NCBI RefSeq assembly: GCF_900109205.1
Contig: NZ_FNZB01000001.1
Span: 1,550,001-1,614,000, forward strand
Length of the DNA: 64,000 nucleotides
Direction: 5' to 3'
DNA from: Sphingomonas sp. OV641
GTDB taxonomy: Bacteria > Pseudomonadota > Alphaproteobacteria > Sphingomonadales > Sphingomonadaceae
Of the stretch, positions 52,293 to 59,933 are shown in pieces. Positions within the stretch are counted from its first letter, which is position 1, and each line of letters begins with the position of its first letter. Position numbers and translations under genes: made by a program. Under the pieces are notes generated by a model. That model did no database searches and was not told where the DNA came from. It saw only the letters and a list, made by a program, of their open reading frames with translations.

Positions 52293-52324
52293 AAAAAAAG
52301 GGGCCGGTCACGTGGACCGGCCCT
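52293..52324 (-). terminator. Strong Rho-independent terminator with no coding gene in front
   Basis: A perfect 9-bp GC-rich stem, 5-base loop and seven consecutive Ts on the minus strand. The nearest upstream sequence on that strand is the candidate small RNA. The CDC48 start is about 225 bases further on, so this terminator would also insulate that gene. Confidence 0.88.
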
Positions 52325-52375
52325 GAAAGTTTTTAGGAGAGGATGCCTGAAAGGCACGCCTGATTTGGTTGATGC
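52293..52375 (-). ncRNA. Candidate small RNA of about 83 nt beside a LysR-type operator
   Basis: On the minus strand there is a strong intrinsic terminator: 9-bp stem (52301-52309 with 52315-52323), ACGTG loop and seven Ts (52293-52299). No coding gene ends there. Upstream are a small hairpin TGCCT-TTC-AGGCA (52344-52356) and an unpaired CU-rich stretch CCTCTCCTAAAAAC (52329-52342) that could pair with Shine-Dalgarno sequences. A weak -35/-10 pair precedes it. Boundaries are estimated and transcription is inferred. Confidence 0.5.
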
Positions 52376-52381
52376 CGCCCC

Positions 52382-52411
52382 ATTGTGCAAGTGCGAAGAA
52401 ACGCACCACAA
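52382..52411 (-). promoter_or_regulatory. Weak candidate promoter for the small RNA
   Basis: Minus-strand TTGTGG (52406-52411) and CACAAT (52382-52387) are separated by 18 bases, giving three of six and four of six consensus matches and a start near 52375. The -35 overlaps the LysR-type dyad, as is usual for activator-dependent promoters. Confidence 0.35.
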
Positions 52412-52433
52412 TTGCATTTTCTGCAAATGTGGT
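52405..52433. promoter_or_regulatory. LysR-type operator dyad
   Basis: ACCACAATTGCA and TGCAAATGTGGT form a 29-base dyad with 12-bp arms (one mismatch) and a TTTTC centre. The inner TTGCA-N5-TGCAA contains the T-N11-A core of LysR operators. It lies 63 bases before the LysR start and overlaps the putative divergent -35, so autoregulation and divergent control are both likely. Confidence 0.75.
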
Positions 52434-52495
52434 TATCGCTATCATCGCTGATGGGCATCGAACGATCCGGTGCTCGGCGAAGGATCACTACTCCC

Positions 52496-53386
52496 ATGCG
52501 CCGACTGCCGCCGCTGACCGCAATCGAGGCATTCGTTGCCGTCGCGCGGCTTGGATCGGTCAAGGCGGCTGCGGAGGAACTCGCGCTGTCTGCCCCGGCG
52601 CTCAGCCGTCGATTGCAGACGCTGGAACGTTTTCTCGGCCGGCCGCTGTTCGATCGTCGTCACCAGGCCATGGTCCTGAACGGCGACGGCGATCGTCTGC
52701 TGGCGCAGATCGCGCCGCTTCTCGATCAACTGTCCGACGCCGTCGAATCCATGACCAGCGCGGCGGAGGTCCTTCGGCTCCGGCTCGGCGTGTTGCCGCT
52801 GTTCGCCTCTCAGCGCCTTTTCCCACGACTGGCGGAATTGCGCTCCGCTCACCCAGAACTGCACCTCGACATCGATACCGGCGCCCATGGCATGGCGCGG
52901 CTGGGCGAAGGGTTGGACGCCGTGATCGCCCTGGCGCGCGATGTCGATCCTGGCCTCTATGCACGGCGACTGGACCGAAACATGGTCTATGTGATCGGTG
53001 CCCGATCATTGATCGAGCGGTCTGATCCCATCATCCATCCGCAGCAGCTCGCAACGCTCACCGCGCTCGTTCACCGCGAAATGCCGGATACGTTCGTCGC
53101 CTGGCGAACCGCTGCCGGCTTGCACGATATCGAGCCGCTTGCCGTCGACCATTTCGATTCCGGCGCGCTGATGCTGGAGGCCGCGGCTCAGGGCCTGGGC
53201 GTTGCCTTCATGCATGAAAGCCATTTTCTGGACGCCGGCGATCCCCGCCTCGTCCGGCTCTTCGATGTCGAGGTGGAAAGTCCGTACAGCTATTGGTTCG
53301 TCTGCCGCCCGCGCGCGCTGCAACTAAAGCAAGTGCGCATCTTCCGCGACTGGCTGATCACCACGCTGGGGTCCGAGGCGGTCTGA
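52496..53386 (+). CDS. LysR family transcriptional regulator
   Basis: A 296-residue LysR regulator: N-terminal winged helix (RRLPPLTAIEAFVAVARLGS, then ELALSAPALSRRLQTLE and LFDRRHQAMVLNGDG) and a two-lobe effector domain (LRLGVLPLFASQRLFPRLAEL, DAVIALARDVDPGLYARRL, GLGVAFMHE). The HTH and first lobe resemble GcvA-like members. ATG 52496 fits the family; an upstream in-frame start at 52385 would run through the operator dyad. No metabolic target lies divergently; the only divergent feature is the candidate small RNA. Confidence 0.88.
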   Translation: MRRLPPLTAIEAFVAVARLGSVKAAAEELALSAPALSRRLQTLERFLGRPLFDRRHQAMVLNGDGDRLLAQIAPLLDQLSDAVESMTSAAEVLRLRLGVLPLFASQRLFPRLAELRSAHPELHLDIDTGAHGMARLGEGLDAVIALARDVDPGLYARRLDRNMVYVIGARSLIERSDPIIHPQQLATLTALVHREMPDTFVAWRTAAGLHDIEPLAVDHFDSGALMLEAAAQGLGVAFMHESHFLDAGDPRLVRLFDVEVESPYSYWFVCRPRALQLKQVRIFRDWLITTLGSEAV

Positions 53387-53391
53387 CGATT

Positions 53392-53407
53392 GGGCGTCTC
53401 GACGCCC
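53392..53407. terminator. Small hairpin between convergent genes
   Basis: GGGCGT-CTCG-ACGCCC forms a 6-bp stem with a tetraloop, six bases after the LysR stop and on the 3' side of the convergent cyclophilin gene. No U-tract. Confidence 0.3.
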
Positions 53408-53490
53408 GTGAGAATGCTCTTGATGTACCGGTTGTGCGGGACGCCCGTGTCGTAACTGGCGCCCCGCGATCAACCTGGAATGCTTTCCGC

Positions 53491-53946
53491 TCAGGAAGCG
53501 CGCATGGTCACGATCTTGCCCGGCTGGCGCGGCGGCTCACCCTTGGGCAGCGCGTCGATAAGCTCCATGCCGCCGGTCACTTCACCCCAGACGGTGTACT
53601 GGCCATCAAGGAACCGCGCATCGTCGAAGCAGATGAAGAACTGCGAATTGGCGCTGTTCGGATCATTGGTCCGCGCCATGGAGCAGACGCCGCGCACGTG
53701 CGGCTCCTTGGAAAACTCCTGGCGAAGATTCGGCTTGTCGGACCCGTGCATGCCGGTGCCGGTCGGATCGCCGCCCTGCGCCATGAAGCCCGGGATCACG
53801 CGGTGAAACACGACGCCGTCGTAAAAGCCCTCATTCGCAAGCTCGGCGATGCGGTTGACGTGCTCGGGCGCCAGATCGGGGCGCAGCTTGATTGTGACGT
53901 CGCCGTCGTCCAGCGTCATCACCAGCGTGCTATACGTATCAGCCAT
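53491..53946 (-). CDS. Peptidyl-prolyl cis-trans isomerase, cyclophilin type
   Basis: A 151-residue cytoplasmic cyclophilin (no signal peptide) that speeds proline isomerisation in folding. Family motifs: GFYDGVVFHRVIPGFMAQGG with the catalytic Arg, RGVCSMART, NSANSQFFICFDD and LDGQYTVWGEVTGGMEL. The ATG at 53946 follows GGAAGGAGCC; an in-frame start at 53967 adds seven residues without need. It is divergent from mgtE. Confidence 0.95.
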   Translation of the reverse strand: MADTYSTLVMTLDDGDVTIKLRPDLAPEHVNRIAELANEGFYDGVVFHRVIPGFMAQGGDPTGTGMHGSDKPNLRQEFSKEPHVRGVCSMARTNDPNSANSQFFICFDDARFLDGQYTVWGEVTGGMELIDALPKGEPPRQPGKIVTMRAS

Positions 53947-54083
53947 GGCAGGCTCCTTCCGGGTCATCGGGAATGCGGCGCCCTACTCGCGCCCCGGCAT
54001 GAACGCAAATCGCCACGGTTGGCACCGACAGACTGGCCGGCTAGAGGCGCGACAAGAGCAGGCAGCCGGTTGGGAGGCGGGCG

Positions 54084-55493
54084 ATGAGCGATACCGAACT
54101 CCGCGGCGATGACCGTATCGAAGAAGGCGAGCGCCAGCTCGACGAGGATGATCGGCTGAAGCCGGAATTCGTCAACGCGGTGCTGGAGGCGGTCGAGGCT
54201 GGCCAGAGGGAGGAAGCCAAGCGGCTCGTCGAACCGCTTCACCCCGCAGATATCGCCGACCTGTTCGAGCTTACCCCGGAGGATCAGCGCGCACCGCTGG
54301 CTGCCGCGGTAGCCGACCTGCTCGACGGCGACGTGTTCGCCGAAATGAACGATTACGTTCGCGAACAGCTGATCGATGCGCTGGACGCACGTCAGGTCGC
54401 GGACATCGCCTCCGAACTCGATACCGACGACGCGGTCGCGATCATCGAGGATCTCGACGCCGAGGACCAGCGCGAGGTGCTCCGGGCGATGGAGCCCGAT
54501 GATCGCGCCGCGATCGAAGAGGCGCTGAGCTATCCGGAGGAATCTGCCGGCCGTCTGATGCAGCGCGAGCTGATCGCGGTGCCCGAGCATTGGACCGTTG
54601 GCGACACGATCGATTACCTGCGCGGCCATGAGGAGCTGACCACCGACTTCTGGGAGGTTTTCGTGGTCGACCCGGCGCACAAGCCGGTTGGCACCTGTGC
54701 CCTCTCCTGGATCCTGCGCACGCCCCGCTCCGTCTCCATGTCGGACGTCATGAAACGGGAGCAGACGCTGATCCCGGTCGACATGGATCAGGAAGAAGTC
54801 GCGCTTCGCTTTCAGAAATATGCGCTGATCTCCGCCGCCGTGACCGATGGTTCCGGCCGCCTTGTCGGCATGATCACCGTCGACGATATCGTTCACATCA
54901 TCCAGGAAGAAGCGGGCGAGGACGCGCTGCTGCTGTCGGGGGCCGGCGAAGGCGACATCAACGAACCGGTGATGGACAGCTACAAGGCACGCGTGCGCTG
55001 GCTGATCGCCAACCTGTTCACCGCATTGCTCGCCTCGTTCATCATTTCGCGCTTCGAGACCACGATTCAGCGGATGGTGGCGCTGGCGACGTTGATGCCG
55101 ATCGTTGCGGGGGTCGGCGGCAATGCCGGTACGCAGACGCTGGCCGTCACCGTCCGCGCCATGGCGACTAATCAGTTGACGCAGTCGAACACCGCGCGCG
55201 CGATCGTGCGTGAAATCCGGGTCGCGTTGCTCAACGGCGTAACGGTGGCGCTGGTAATCGGAACCGGTGTGGCCGTCATCTTCGCGAACCCGATGCTGGG
55301 CGGCGTGATCGCCGCGGCGATGATGACCAACATCCTCGTCGCCGGTCTTGCGGGCGTCCTAGTGCCGGTGATGCTGGAACGGCTGAACGCGGACCCCGCC
55401 GTCTCGTCATCCGTGTTCGTGACGATGACAACCGACTCGATCGGCTTTCTGGCGTTCCTTGGTCTCGCGACTGCCTCTGGCCTCGTCGGCTGA
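54084..55493 (+). CDS. mgtE: Magnesium transporter MgtE
   Basis: A 469-residue Mg2+ channel. The N domain has acidic helices (FVNAVLEAVEAGQREEAKRL, LHPADIADLFELTPEDQR); two CBS motifs follow (LMQRELIAVPEHWTVGDTID and MKREQTLIPVDMDQEEVALRF). The membrane domain starts at VRWLIANLFTALLASFII and includes GGNAGTQTLAVTVRAMA, the pore signature. Cytoplasmic Mg2+ binding at the N/CBS part closes the pore. The DUF1489 gene follows 10 bases later. Confidence 0.95.
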   Translation: MSDTELRGDDRIEEGERQLDEDDRLKPEFVNAVLEAVEAGQREEAKRLVEPLHPADIADLFELTPEDQRAPLAAAVADLLDGDVFAEMNDYVREQLIDALDARQVADIASELDTDDAVAIIEDLDAEDQREVLRAMEPDDRAAIEEALSYPEESAGRLMQRELIAVPEHWTVGDTIDYLRGHEELTTDFWEVFVVDPAHKPVGTCALSWILRTPRSVSMSDVMKREQTLIPVDMDQEEVALRFQKYALISAAVTDGSGRLVGMITVDDIVHIIQEEAGEDALLLSGAGEGDINEPVMDSYKARVRWLIANLFTALLASFIISRFETTIQRMVALATLMPIVAGVGGNAGTQTLAVTVRAMATNQLTQSNTARAIVREIRVALLNGVTVALVIGTGVAVIFANPMLGGVIAAAMMTNILVAGLAGVLVPVMLERLNADPAVSSSVFVTMTTDSIGFLAFLGLATASGLVG

Positions 55494-55503
55494 GGCTCCC
55501 CAC

Positions 55504-55953
55504 ATGGCGGCTTCCATGCCGTCCCAAACTGAAGCTCCGCCCCCTCTGCCGCCGCTGCACATCACGAAGGTCGCCTTCGGCCACACCAGTGTCGATCTTC
55601 TCGCGTACCGCCTGAAGGAGCGCGGCGCCGACGGGCCTTTGTTCCTTACCACGCGCTACCTGCCCAAGCGGCACGAGGAAATCGCCGGCCGCGGCTCGCT
55701 CTTCTGGATCATCAAGCATCAGCTCGTCGCGCGCTCGCCGATCCTGTCGTTCGGTGAAGCGGAGGGCGGCCGAGTCGCGATCCACATCGACCCTGCGATC
55801 CGGCTGGTCGCCGCTCGGCCCAAGCGCGCGCATCAGGGGTGGCGCTATCTGGAGCATGCGGACGCACCGGCGGACCTGGGTGGCGACGGTACCGGCATGG
55901 CCGCGCTGCCGCCGGCCTTGCTCGGCAGGCTAGCCGAGCTCGGCCTGATTTAG
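55504..55953 (+). CDS. DUF1489 family protein
   Basis: A 149-residue protein of the alphaproteobacterial DUF1489 family, recognised by LHITKVAFGHTSVDLLAYRL, LFLTTRYLPKRHEEI, GSLFWIIKHQLVARSPIL and GWRYLEHADAPAD. Function is unknown; the conserved basic and aromatic residues suggest nucleic-acid or protein contact. The ATG at 55504 is 10 bases after mgtE with a GAGG ribosome site. Its stop overlaps the stop of the convergent divK gene by four bases. Confidence 0.88.
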   Translation: MAASMPSQTEAPPPLPPLHITKVAFGHTSVDLLAYRLKERGADGPLFLTTRYLPKRHEEIAGRGSLFWIIKHQLVARSPILSFGEAEGGRVAIHIDPAIRLVAARPKRAHQGWRYLEHADAPADLGGDGTGMAALPPALLGRLAELGLI

Positions 55954-56312
55954 ATTAGCGTGCCGACCACATCCATGAAGCGCGACAGGCTGATCGGTTT
56001 CGACACATAAGCTTCGGCCCCGGCTGCGCGAATGCGCTCCTCGTCATCGCGCCCGGCATAGGCGGTCACCGCCATCACCGGGATAGACTGCAGGTCGCCG
56101 TCCTTTTTCAGCTCCAGGATCAGCTCATACCCGGTCACATGCGGCATCTGGATGTCCATGATGATCAGATCCGGTGAAAGCTCCCGGGCGCGCGACACGG
56201 CTTCCCGGCCATCGCGTACCGGTTCGGCGGCATATTCGTGCGCGCGGAGCAGGTCACAGAACAGCTTGAGGTTCAGTTCGTTGTCCTCGACAACGAGCAC
56301 CTTCTTTGCCAC
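55950..56312 (-). CDS. divK: Cell-cycle response regulator DivK
   Basis: A 120-residue single-domain receiver. It starts MAKKVLVVEDNELNLKLF, with acidic Glu9/Asp10, phospho-acceptor Asp53 (LIIMDIQMP), the Thr/Ala of AVTAYAGRDDEERI and Lys in YVSKPISLSRF. This pattern, with NELN and EERIRAAG-EAY-SKPIS, is specific to DivK of Caulobacter-type systems, where it regulates DivL/CckA and hence CtrA and division. Here it is divergent from a DUF3572 gene. The usual neighbour pleD is not present. Confidence 0.92.
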   Translation of the reverse strand: MAKKVLVVEDNELNLKLFCDLLRAHEYAAEPVRDGREAVSRARELSPDLIIMDIQMPHVTGYELILELKKDGDLQSIPVMAVTAYAGRDDEERIRAAGAEAYVSKPISLSRFMDVVGTLI

Positions 56313-56352
56313 GCGCGGTCATCCCCCCGATCTTGGCAGGCGAAGATAGGCA

Positions 56353-56628
56353 ATGAATCGAGGCGTTTCAAACGAAGAACCGGCCGACGCGCTCGCCCTT
56401 CGCGCTCTTGCCTGGACGCTGTCCGATCCGGATCGCGCCGGGCGGCTGCTGTCGCTGACCGGGCTCGACCCGGATGATCTGCGCGCGCGGCTGACCGATT
56501 CGGCCGTGCTCGCCGCCTGTCTCCAGTTCCTGGAGGCGCACGAGCCCGATCTTGTCGCCTGCGCACAATCGCTCGACGTCCGGCCGGAGGCGCTGGTACG
56601 CGCTCGTCACCAATTGGAGTCGTTATGA
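56353..56628 (+). CDS. DUF3572 family protein
   Basis: A 91-residue alphaproteobacterial protein of the DUF3572 family: ADALALRALAWTLSDPDRAG, LTGLDPDDLRARL, AVLAACLQFLEAHEPDL and ACAQSLDVRPEALVRARH. All-helical, function unknown. It is regularly found divergent from divK in this class, so a cell-cycle link is possible. It overlaps the HAD gene downstream as ATGA. Confidence 0.85.
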   Translation: MNRGVSNEEPADALALRALAWTLSDPDRAGRLLSLTGLDPDDLRARLTDSAVLAACLQFLEAHEPDLVACAQSLDVRPEALVRARHQLESL

Positions 56629-57266
56629 CCACAGGATCCGCCCGCCCGCTGCTCATCTCGGATTGTGATGAGGTGCTGCTGCACATGGTGCGGCACTTCG
56701 GAACCTGGCTAGACGAAGCGCATGAGATCGATTTCCAGCCGACCAGCTGGGAGCTGGGCCGCAACATGCGTCGTCGGCACGACGGTGCTGTTCCCTCCCG
56801 CGAGGAAATGATGGGTTTTCTCGACGGCTTCTTCCCGGGGGAAATGCACCGGCAGACTTTAGTGCCCCACGCGCGGGAAGCGTTGGCGCGCATCGCGGAG
56901 GTGGCAGACATTGTGATCCTGACCAACCTTCAGGATCAATGCCGCAGCCATCGAATCGATCAGCTCGCCGCCTTCGGCATCGAACATCGCGTGGAATGCA
57001 ATCAGGGGCCAAAGGGCGGCCCGGTCGCCGCTCTCGTTGCGGAGCATGGCAATCCGGTCACCGTCTTCATCGATGATCTGCCCATGCATCATCAGTCGGT
57101 GGCGGAGCATGCGCCGGAGGTACACCGGCTGCACATGGTGGCAGAGCCGACCCTTGCGCCCGGCGTGCCCCCCGCCCCCGCGGCTCATGCCCGCATTGAC
57201 GCATGGCCGGAGGCGCTCGCCTGGATCACGGATCGCTTCGCGGCAGGACAACCAGCGCAGCATTGA
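56625..57266 (+). CDS. HAD superfamily hydrolase
   Basis: A 213-residue haloacid-dehalogenase-like phosphatase. Motif I is SDCDEV (nucleophile Asp13, general acid Asp15), motif II lies at VILTNLQDQ, a Lys sits in NQGPKGGPV, and motif IV is VFIDDLPMH. A helical cap is between residues 20 and 85. Substrate unknown. It is coupled to the DUF3572 gene by an ATGA overlap. Confidence 0.85.
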   Translation: MTTGSARPLLISDCDEVLLHMVRHFGTWLDEAHEIDFQPTSWELGRNMRRRHDGAVPSREEMMGFLDGFFPGEMHRQTLVPHAREALARIAEVADIVILTNLQDQCRSHRIDQLAAFGIEHRVECNQGPKGGPVAALVAEHGNPVTVFIDDLPMHHQSVAEHAPEVHRLHMVAEPTLAPGVPPAPAAHARIDAWPEALAWITDRFAAGQPAQH

Positions 57267-57299
57267 CCCGCGCTGATCGCTGGTGTTGAAACTGCGCGC

Positions 57300-57764
57300 A
57301 TGACTGACCGTATCGATCAAAAGCTCGCGGAGCTCGGCCTTACCCTGCCGACCGCCGCCGCCCCTGTTGCCACCTATGTCCCGGCCGTCGAGGCCGGAGG
57401 TCTTCTTCATGTCTCCGGGCAGCTCCCGTTCCGCGATGGCAAGGTCGTCACTGGCCAGCTCGGTGGCGATCTGGACGTTGCCGCCGGTCAGGAAGCGGCC
57501 AAGCTGTGCGCGCTGATGGTCGTCGCACAGACGAAGGCGGCACTCGGCGATCTCTCGCGCGTCGCACGCATCGTGAAGCTCGGCGTTTTCGTGAACTCGG
57601 CTGTCGGCTTCGGTGATCAGCCTGAGGTCGCCAATGGTGCGTCGGACCTGATGGTCGCGCTGTTCGACGATGCGGGCAAGCATGCCCGCGCTGCGGTGGG
57701 TGTCGCCGCTCTGCCGCGCAATGCCGCGGTCGAGGTGGATGCCATCATCGCGGTGGCGGGCTGA
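57300..57764 (+). CDS. RidA family protein
   Basis: A 154-residue YjgF/YER057c/UK114-fold protein. LLHVSGQLPF is the usual first block and ALMVVAQTKAALGDLSRVAR and RAAVGVAALPRNAAVEVDAI the others. Classical RidA deaminates reactive 2-aminoacrylate using an Arg in the RAAVGV-type motif; this Arg is kept. It is one of the longer bacterial subtypes. It begins 33 bases after the HAD gene on the same strand. Confidence 0.9.
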   Translation: MTDRIDQKLAELGLTLPTAAAPVATYVPAVEAGGLLHVSGQLPFRDGKVVTGQLGGDLDVAAGQEAAKLCALMVVAQTKAALGDLSRVARIVKLGVFVNSAVGFGDQPEVANGASDLMVALFDDAGKHARAAVGVAALPRNAAVEVDAIIAVAG

Positions 57765-57924
57765 ACTTCATTGCCGCTCCGCCGTTCGGCTTGAGCATGC
57801 GCTTTCCTGATCTCCGCTCACCATCCATCTCGCGTCCGTCGAATGGTGGTGAGTGGCGATCCACAGACCTTTTCGTTACCGGCGCCGCACCGCTCCCACA
57901 TCGTCCAAGCCGGAGAGCGCGTCG

Positions 57925-59061
57925 ATGGACATGAACGTCACCGCCCGTGTGGCAACCGGCGTCCGAGAGGTTCCCGCGCATCTGTGGGATGCCTGCGCGG
58001 GCGCCGCCAACCCCTTTGTCAGCCACGCCTTCCTTTCCGCGCTGGAGGAATCGGGAAGTGTCGGCGGCCGCACCGGGTGGCAGCCAGTTCCCGTGATCGT
58101 GGATGGTGCGGACGGCGCCCCCGTCGCAATCGCCCCGGCCTATGCAAAGTCGCACAGTCAGGGCGAATATGTCTTCGATCACGCCTGGGCGGACGCGTGG
58201 GAGCGTGCAGGCGGCGCCTATTATCCGAAGCTTCAGATCGCCGCTCCTTTTACGCCCGTGCCCGGCCCTCGCCTGCTGCTGCGCGATCCCGCGGCCGCCC
58301 CGGCGCTGATCGCCGCGCTGGAGGCTATGACCGACCAGCACGATCTGTCCTCCGCCCACGCCACCTTCGTGTTACCGGAGGAAGTGCCCGCTTTTGAGGC
58401 TGCCGGCTGGCTGATCCGCGAGGGCACGCAATTCCACTGGCGCAATGACGGGTTCGGCACGTTCGACGATTTCCTCGCCACCCTCGCCAGCCGCAAGCGG
58501 AAGGCGATTCGCAAGGAGCGCGCGGCGGCCGTCCAGGGGCTGGAGATCCGCCATCTGACCGGCGCGGAGATCGGCGCTCGCGAGTGGGACGCCTTCTGGA
58601 CCTTCTACCAGGATACCGGCAGCCGCAAATGGGGCCGGCCCTATCTCACGCGGTCCTTCTTTCCCCTGCTAGGCGAGCGCATGGGTGATCGCCTGCTGCT
58701 GATCCTGGCGTATCGGAACGGTGAGCCGATCGCTGGCGCACTGAACCTGATCGGCGCGGATTCACTCTATGGCCGCTATTGGGGCGCGACCGAGGAGGTC
58801 CCGTTCCTCCATTTCGAGCTTTGCTATTATCAGGCCATCGACGCTGCGATCGCGCGCGGCCTCACGACGGTGGAGGCCGGCGCCCAGGGCGAGCACAAGC
58901 TCACCCGCGGCTATGCGCCAATTTCCACCTGGTCGGCGCACTACATCCCCAATCCGGGCTTCCGCCGTGCGGTGGCCGACTTTCTCGTGCGCGAACGCGC
59001 AGCGGTCGAGATGGACCAGCAGTTCCTCGAGCGGCTCACCCCCTTTCGCAAGGGAGATTGA
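57925..59061 (+). CDS. FemAB-like GNAT-fold protein (COG3146 family)
   Basis: A 378-residue protein of the FemAB-like/peptidoglycan-related acyltransferase family. Markers are LWDACAGAANPFVSHAFLSA, VFDHAWADAWERAGGAYYPK, FHWRNDGFGTFDDFLATL, SRKRKAIRKER and GAQGEHKLTRGY, common in alphaproteobacteria. Proposed to transfer an amino acid or acyl group, but unproven. ATG 57925 follows GGAGAGCG; an in-frame start at 57853 would add 24 residues. It ends two bases before the convergent DUF2490 stop. Confidence 0.85.
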   Translation: MDMNVTARVATGVREVPAHLWDACAGAANPFVSHAFLSALEESGSVGGRTGWQPVPVIVDGADGAPVAIAPAYAKSHSQGEYVFDHAWADAWERAGGAYYPKLQIAAPFTPVPGPRLLLRDPAAAPALIAALEAMTDQHDLSSAHATFVLPEEVPAFEAAGWLIREGTQFHWRNDGFGTFDDFLATLASRKRKAIRKERAAAVQGLEIRHLTGAEIGAREWDAFWTFYQDTGSRKWGRPYLTRSFFPLLGERMGDRLLLILAYRNGEPIAGALNLIGADSLYGRYWGATEEVPFLHFELCYYQAIDAAIARGLTTVEAGAQGEHKLTRGYAPISTWSAHYIPNPGFRRAVADFLVRERAAVEMDQQFLERLTPFRKGD

Positions 59062-59063
59062 GG

Positions 59064-59837
59064 CTAGCGAACAGGTTCGCGATCCGGCAGCGGCTGCAGG
59101 CCTGGGCCGGTCGTGGGCACCACTTTCGGCGGCACGATCTTGCCCGCGAGTTGGAACGACACGCCGATCACGGCGGCGTGGTTCATGTTCGCCTGGCCGT
59201 TCACCTGCCGCTGCCGCTGATTGAGGTAGCCAAGCTCGAACGCCGTGGTCGACGACACCGGATATTGTACCCCGATAAAGGTCCAAAGGTCATCATATCC
59301 CTTGCGCGCACCCCAGTCCGCGTCGGTGAGGTTCCAATAGAGCTCGGCCGAAACCACCCCTACCGGACCGCCGCTCTCCTTCCGGGTCAGCGGCGTGGCG
59401 AGAAGGATTTGTTGCGCGACGCGCAGGTTCCAGTCCTTGCCGGTCGATCTCTGGCGCTGCTCCACCCTGGTCTGCGCGCGAATACCCAACCGCCCGATCA
59501 CTCCCAATCGATAGGACGCCTGCTGAAAGAAGCGGCTCTCATGCAGGTCGTGCGGCAGCCGTGCACCATCGATAAAGGCGTAAAGATAACCGCCGGACAG
59601 GATCAGCGACTCGCTCTTCCGCCATGAAACGATTGGGGGGATGATGGTTATCGGCGCAGTCGCAGCATTGCGTGTAGAGAAACGCGGCTGCATTTCCGCG
59701 GTCAGGAACACATCGTCCGCAATCGGGGCGGTGACCTGCACGCTGCCCCAGATCTGCCCCCCGTGGTTGGTGTCGGCTTCTGCAGCCGTCGAAAGGCACA
59801 TCAACACCGCCGCTCCCGCGGCCACGCTTCCCTTCAA
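59064..59837 (-). CDS. DUF2490 family outer-membrane protein
   Basis: A 257-residue exported protein (signal MKGSVAAGAAVLMCLSTAAEA, then DTNHGG). The mature part is a predicted beta-barrel of the DUF2490 family, with GQIWGSVQVTAPI, FLTAEMQPRFSTRN, SGGYLYAFID, LRVAQQILLATPL and FELGYLNQRQRQVN. A Pro-rich tail (PPKVVPTTGPGLQPLP) follows. Function unknown; family members sit in the outer membrane. It is separated from the large membrane protein upstream by about 96 bases. Confidence 0.85.
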   Translation of the reverse strand: MKGSVAAGAAVLMCLSTAAEADTNHGGQIWGSVQVTAPIADDVFLTAEMQPRFSTRNAATAPITIIPPIVSWRKSESLILSGGYLYAFIDGARLPHDLHESRFFQQASYRLGVIGRLGIRAQTRVEQRQRSTGKDWNLRVAQQILLATPLTRKESGGPVGVVSAELYWNLTDADWGARKGYDDLWTFIGVQYPVSSTTAFELGYLNQRQRQVNGQANMNHAAVIGVSFQLAGKIVPPKVVPTTGPGLQPLPDREPVR

Positions 59838-59933
59838 AGTGCGACCCTCCCCTTTGAGGGTCTGAACACATGATTGAAGAAGAAGTGCCGCGTCGCAGCA
59901 AATATTTTGCGGCGCAGCGCTCTCGTGCGGCTG

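Noticed and set aside
52333..52563. A 76-codon minus-strand ORF over the LysR operator
   Set aside because: It overlaps the operator and the LysR coding start, has no ribosome site and runs against the predicted small RNA structure.
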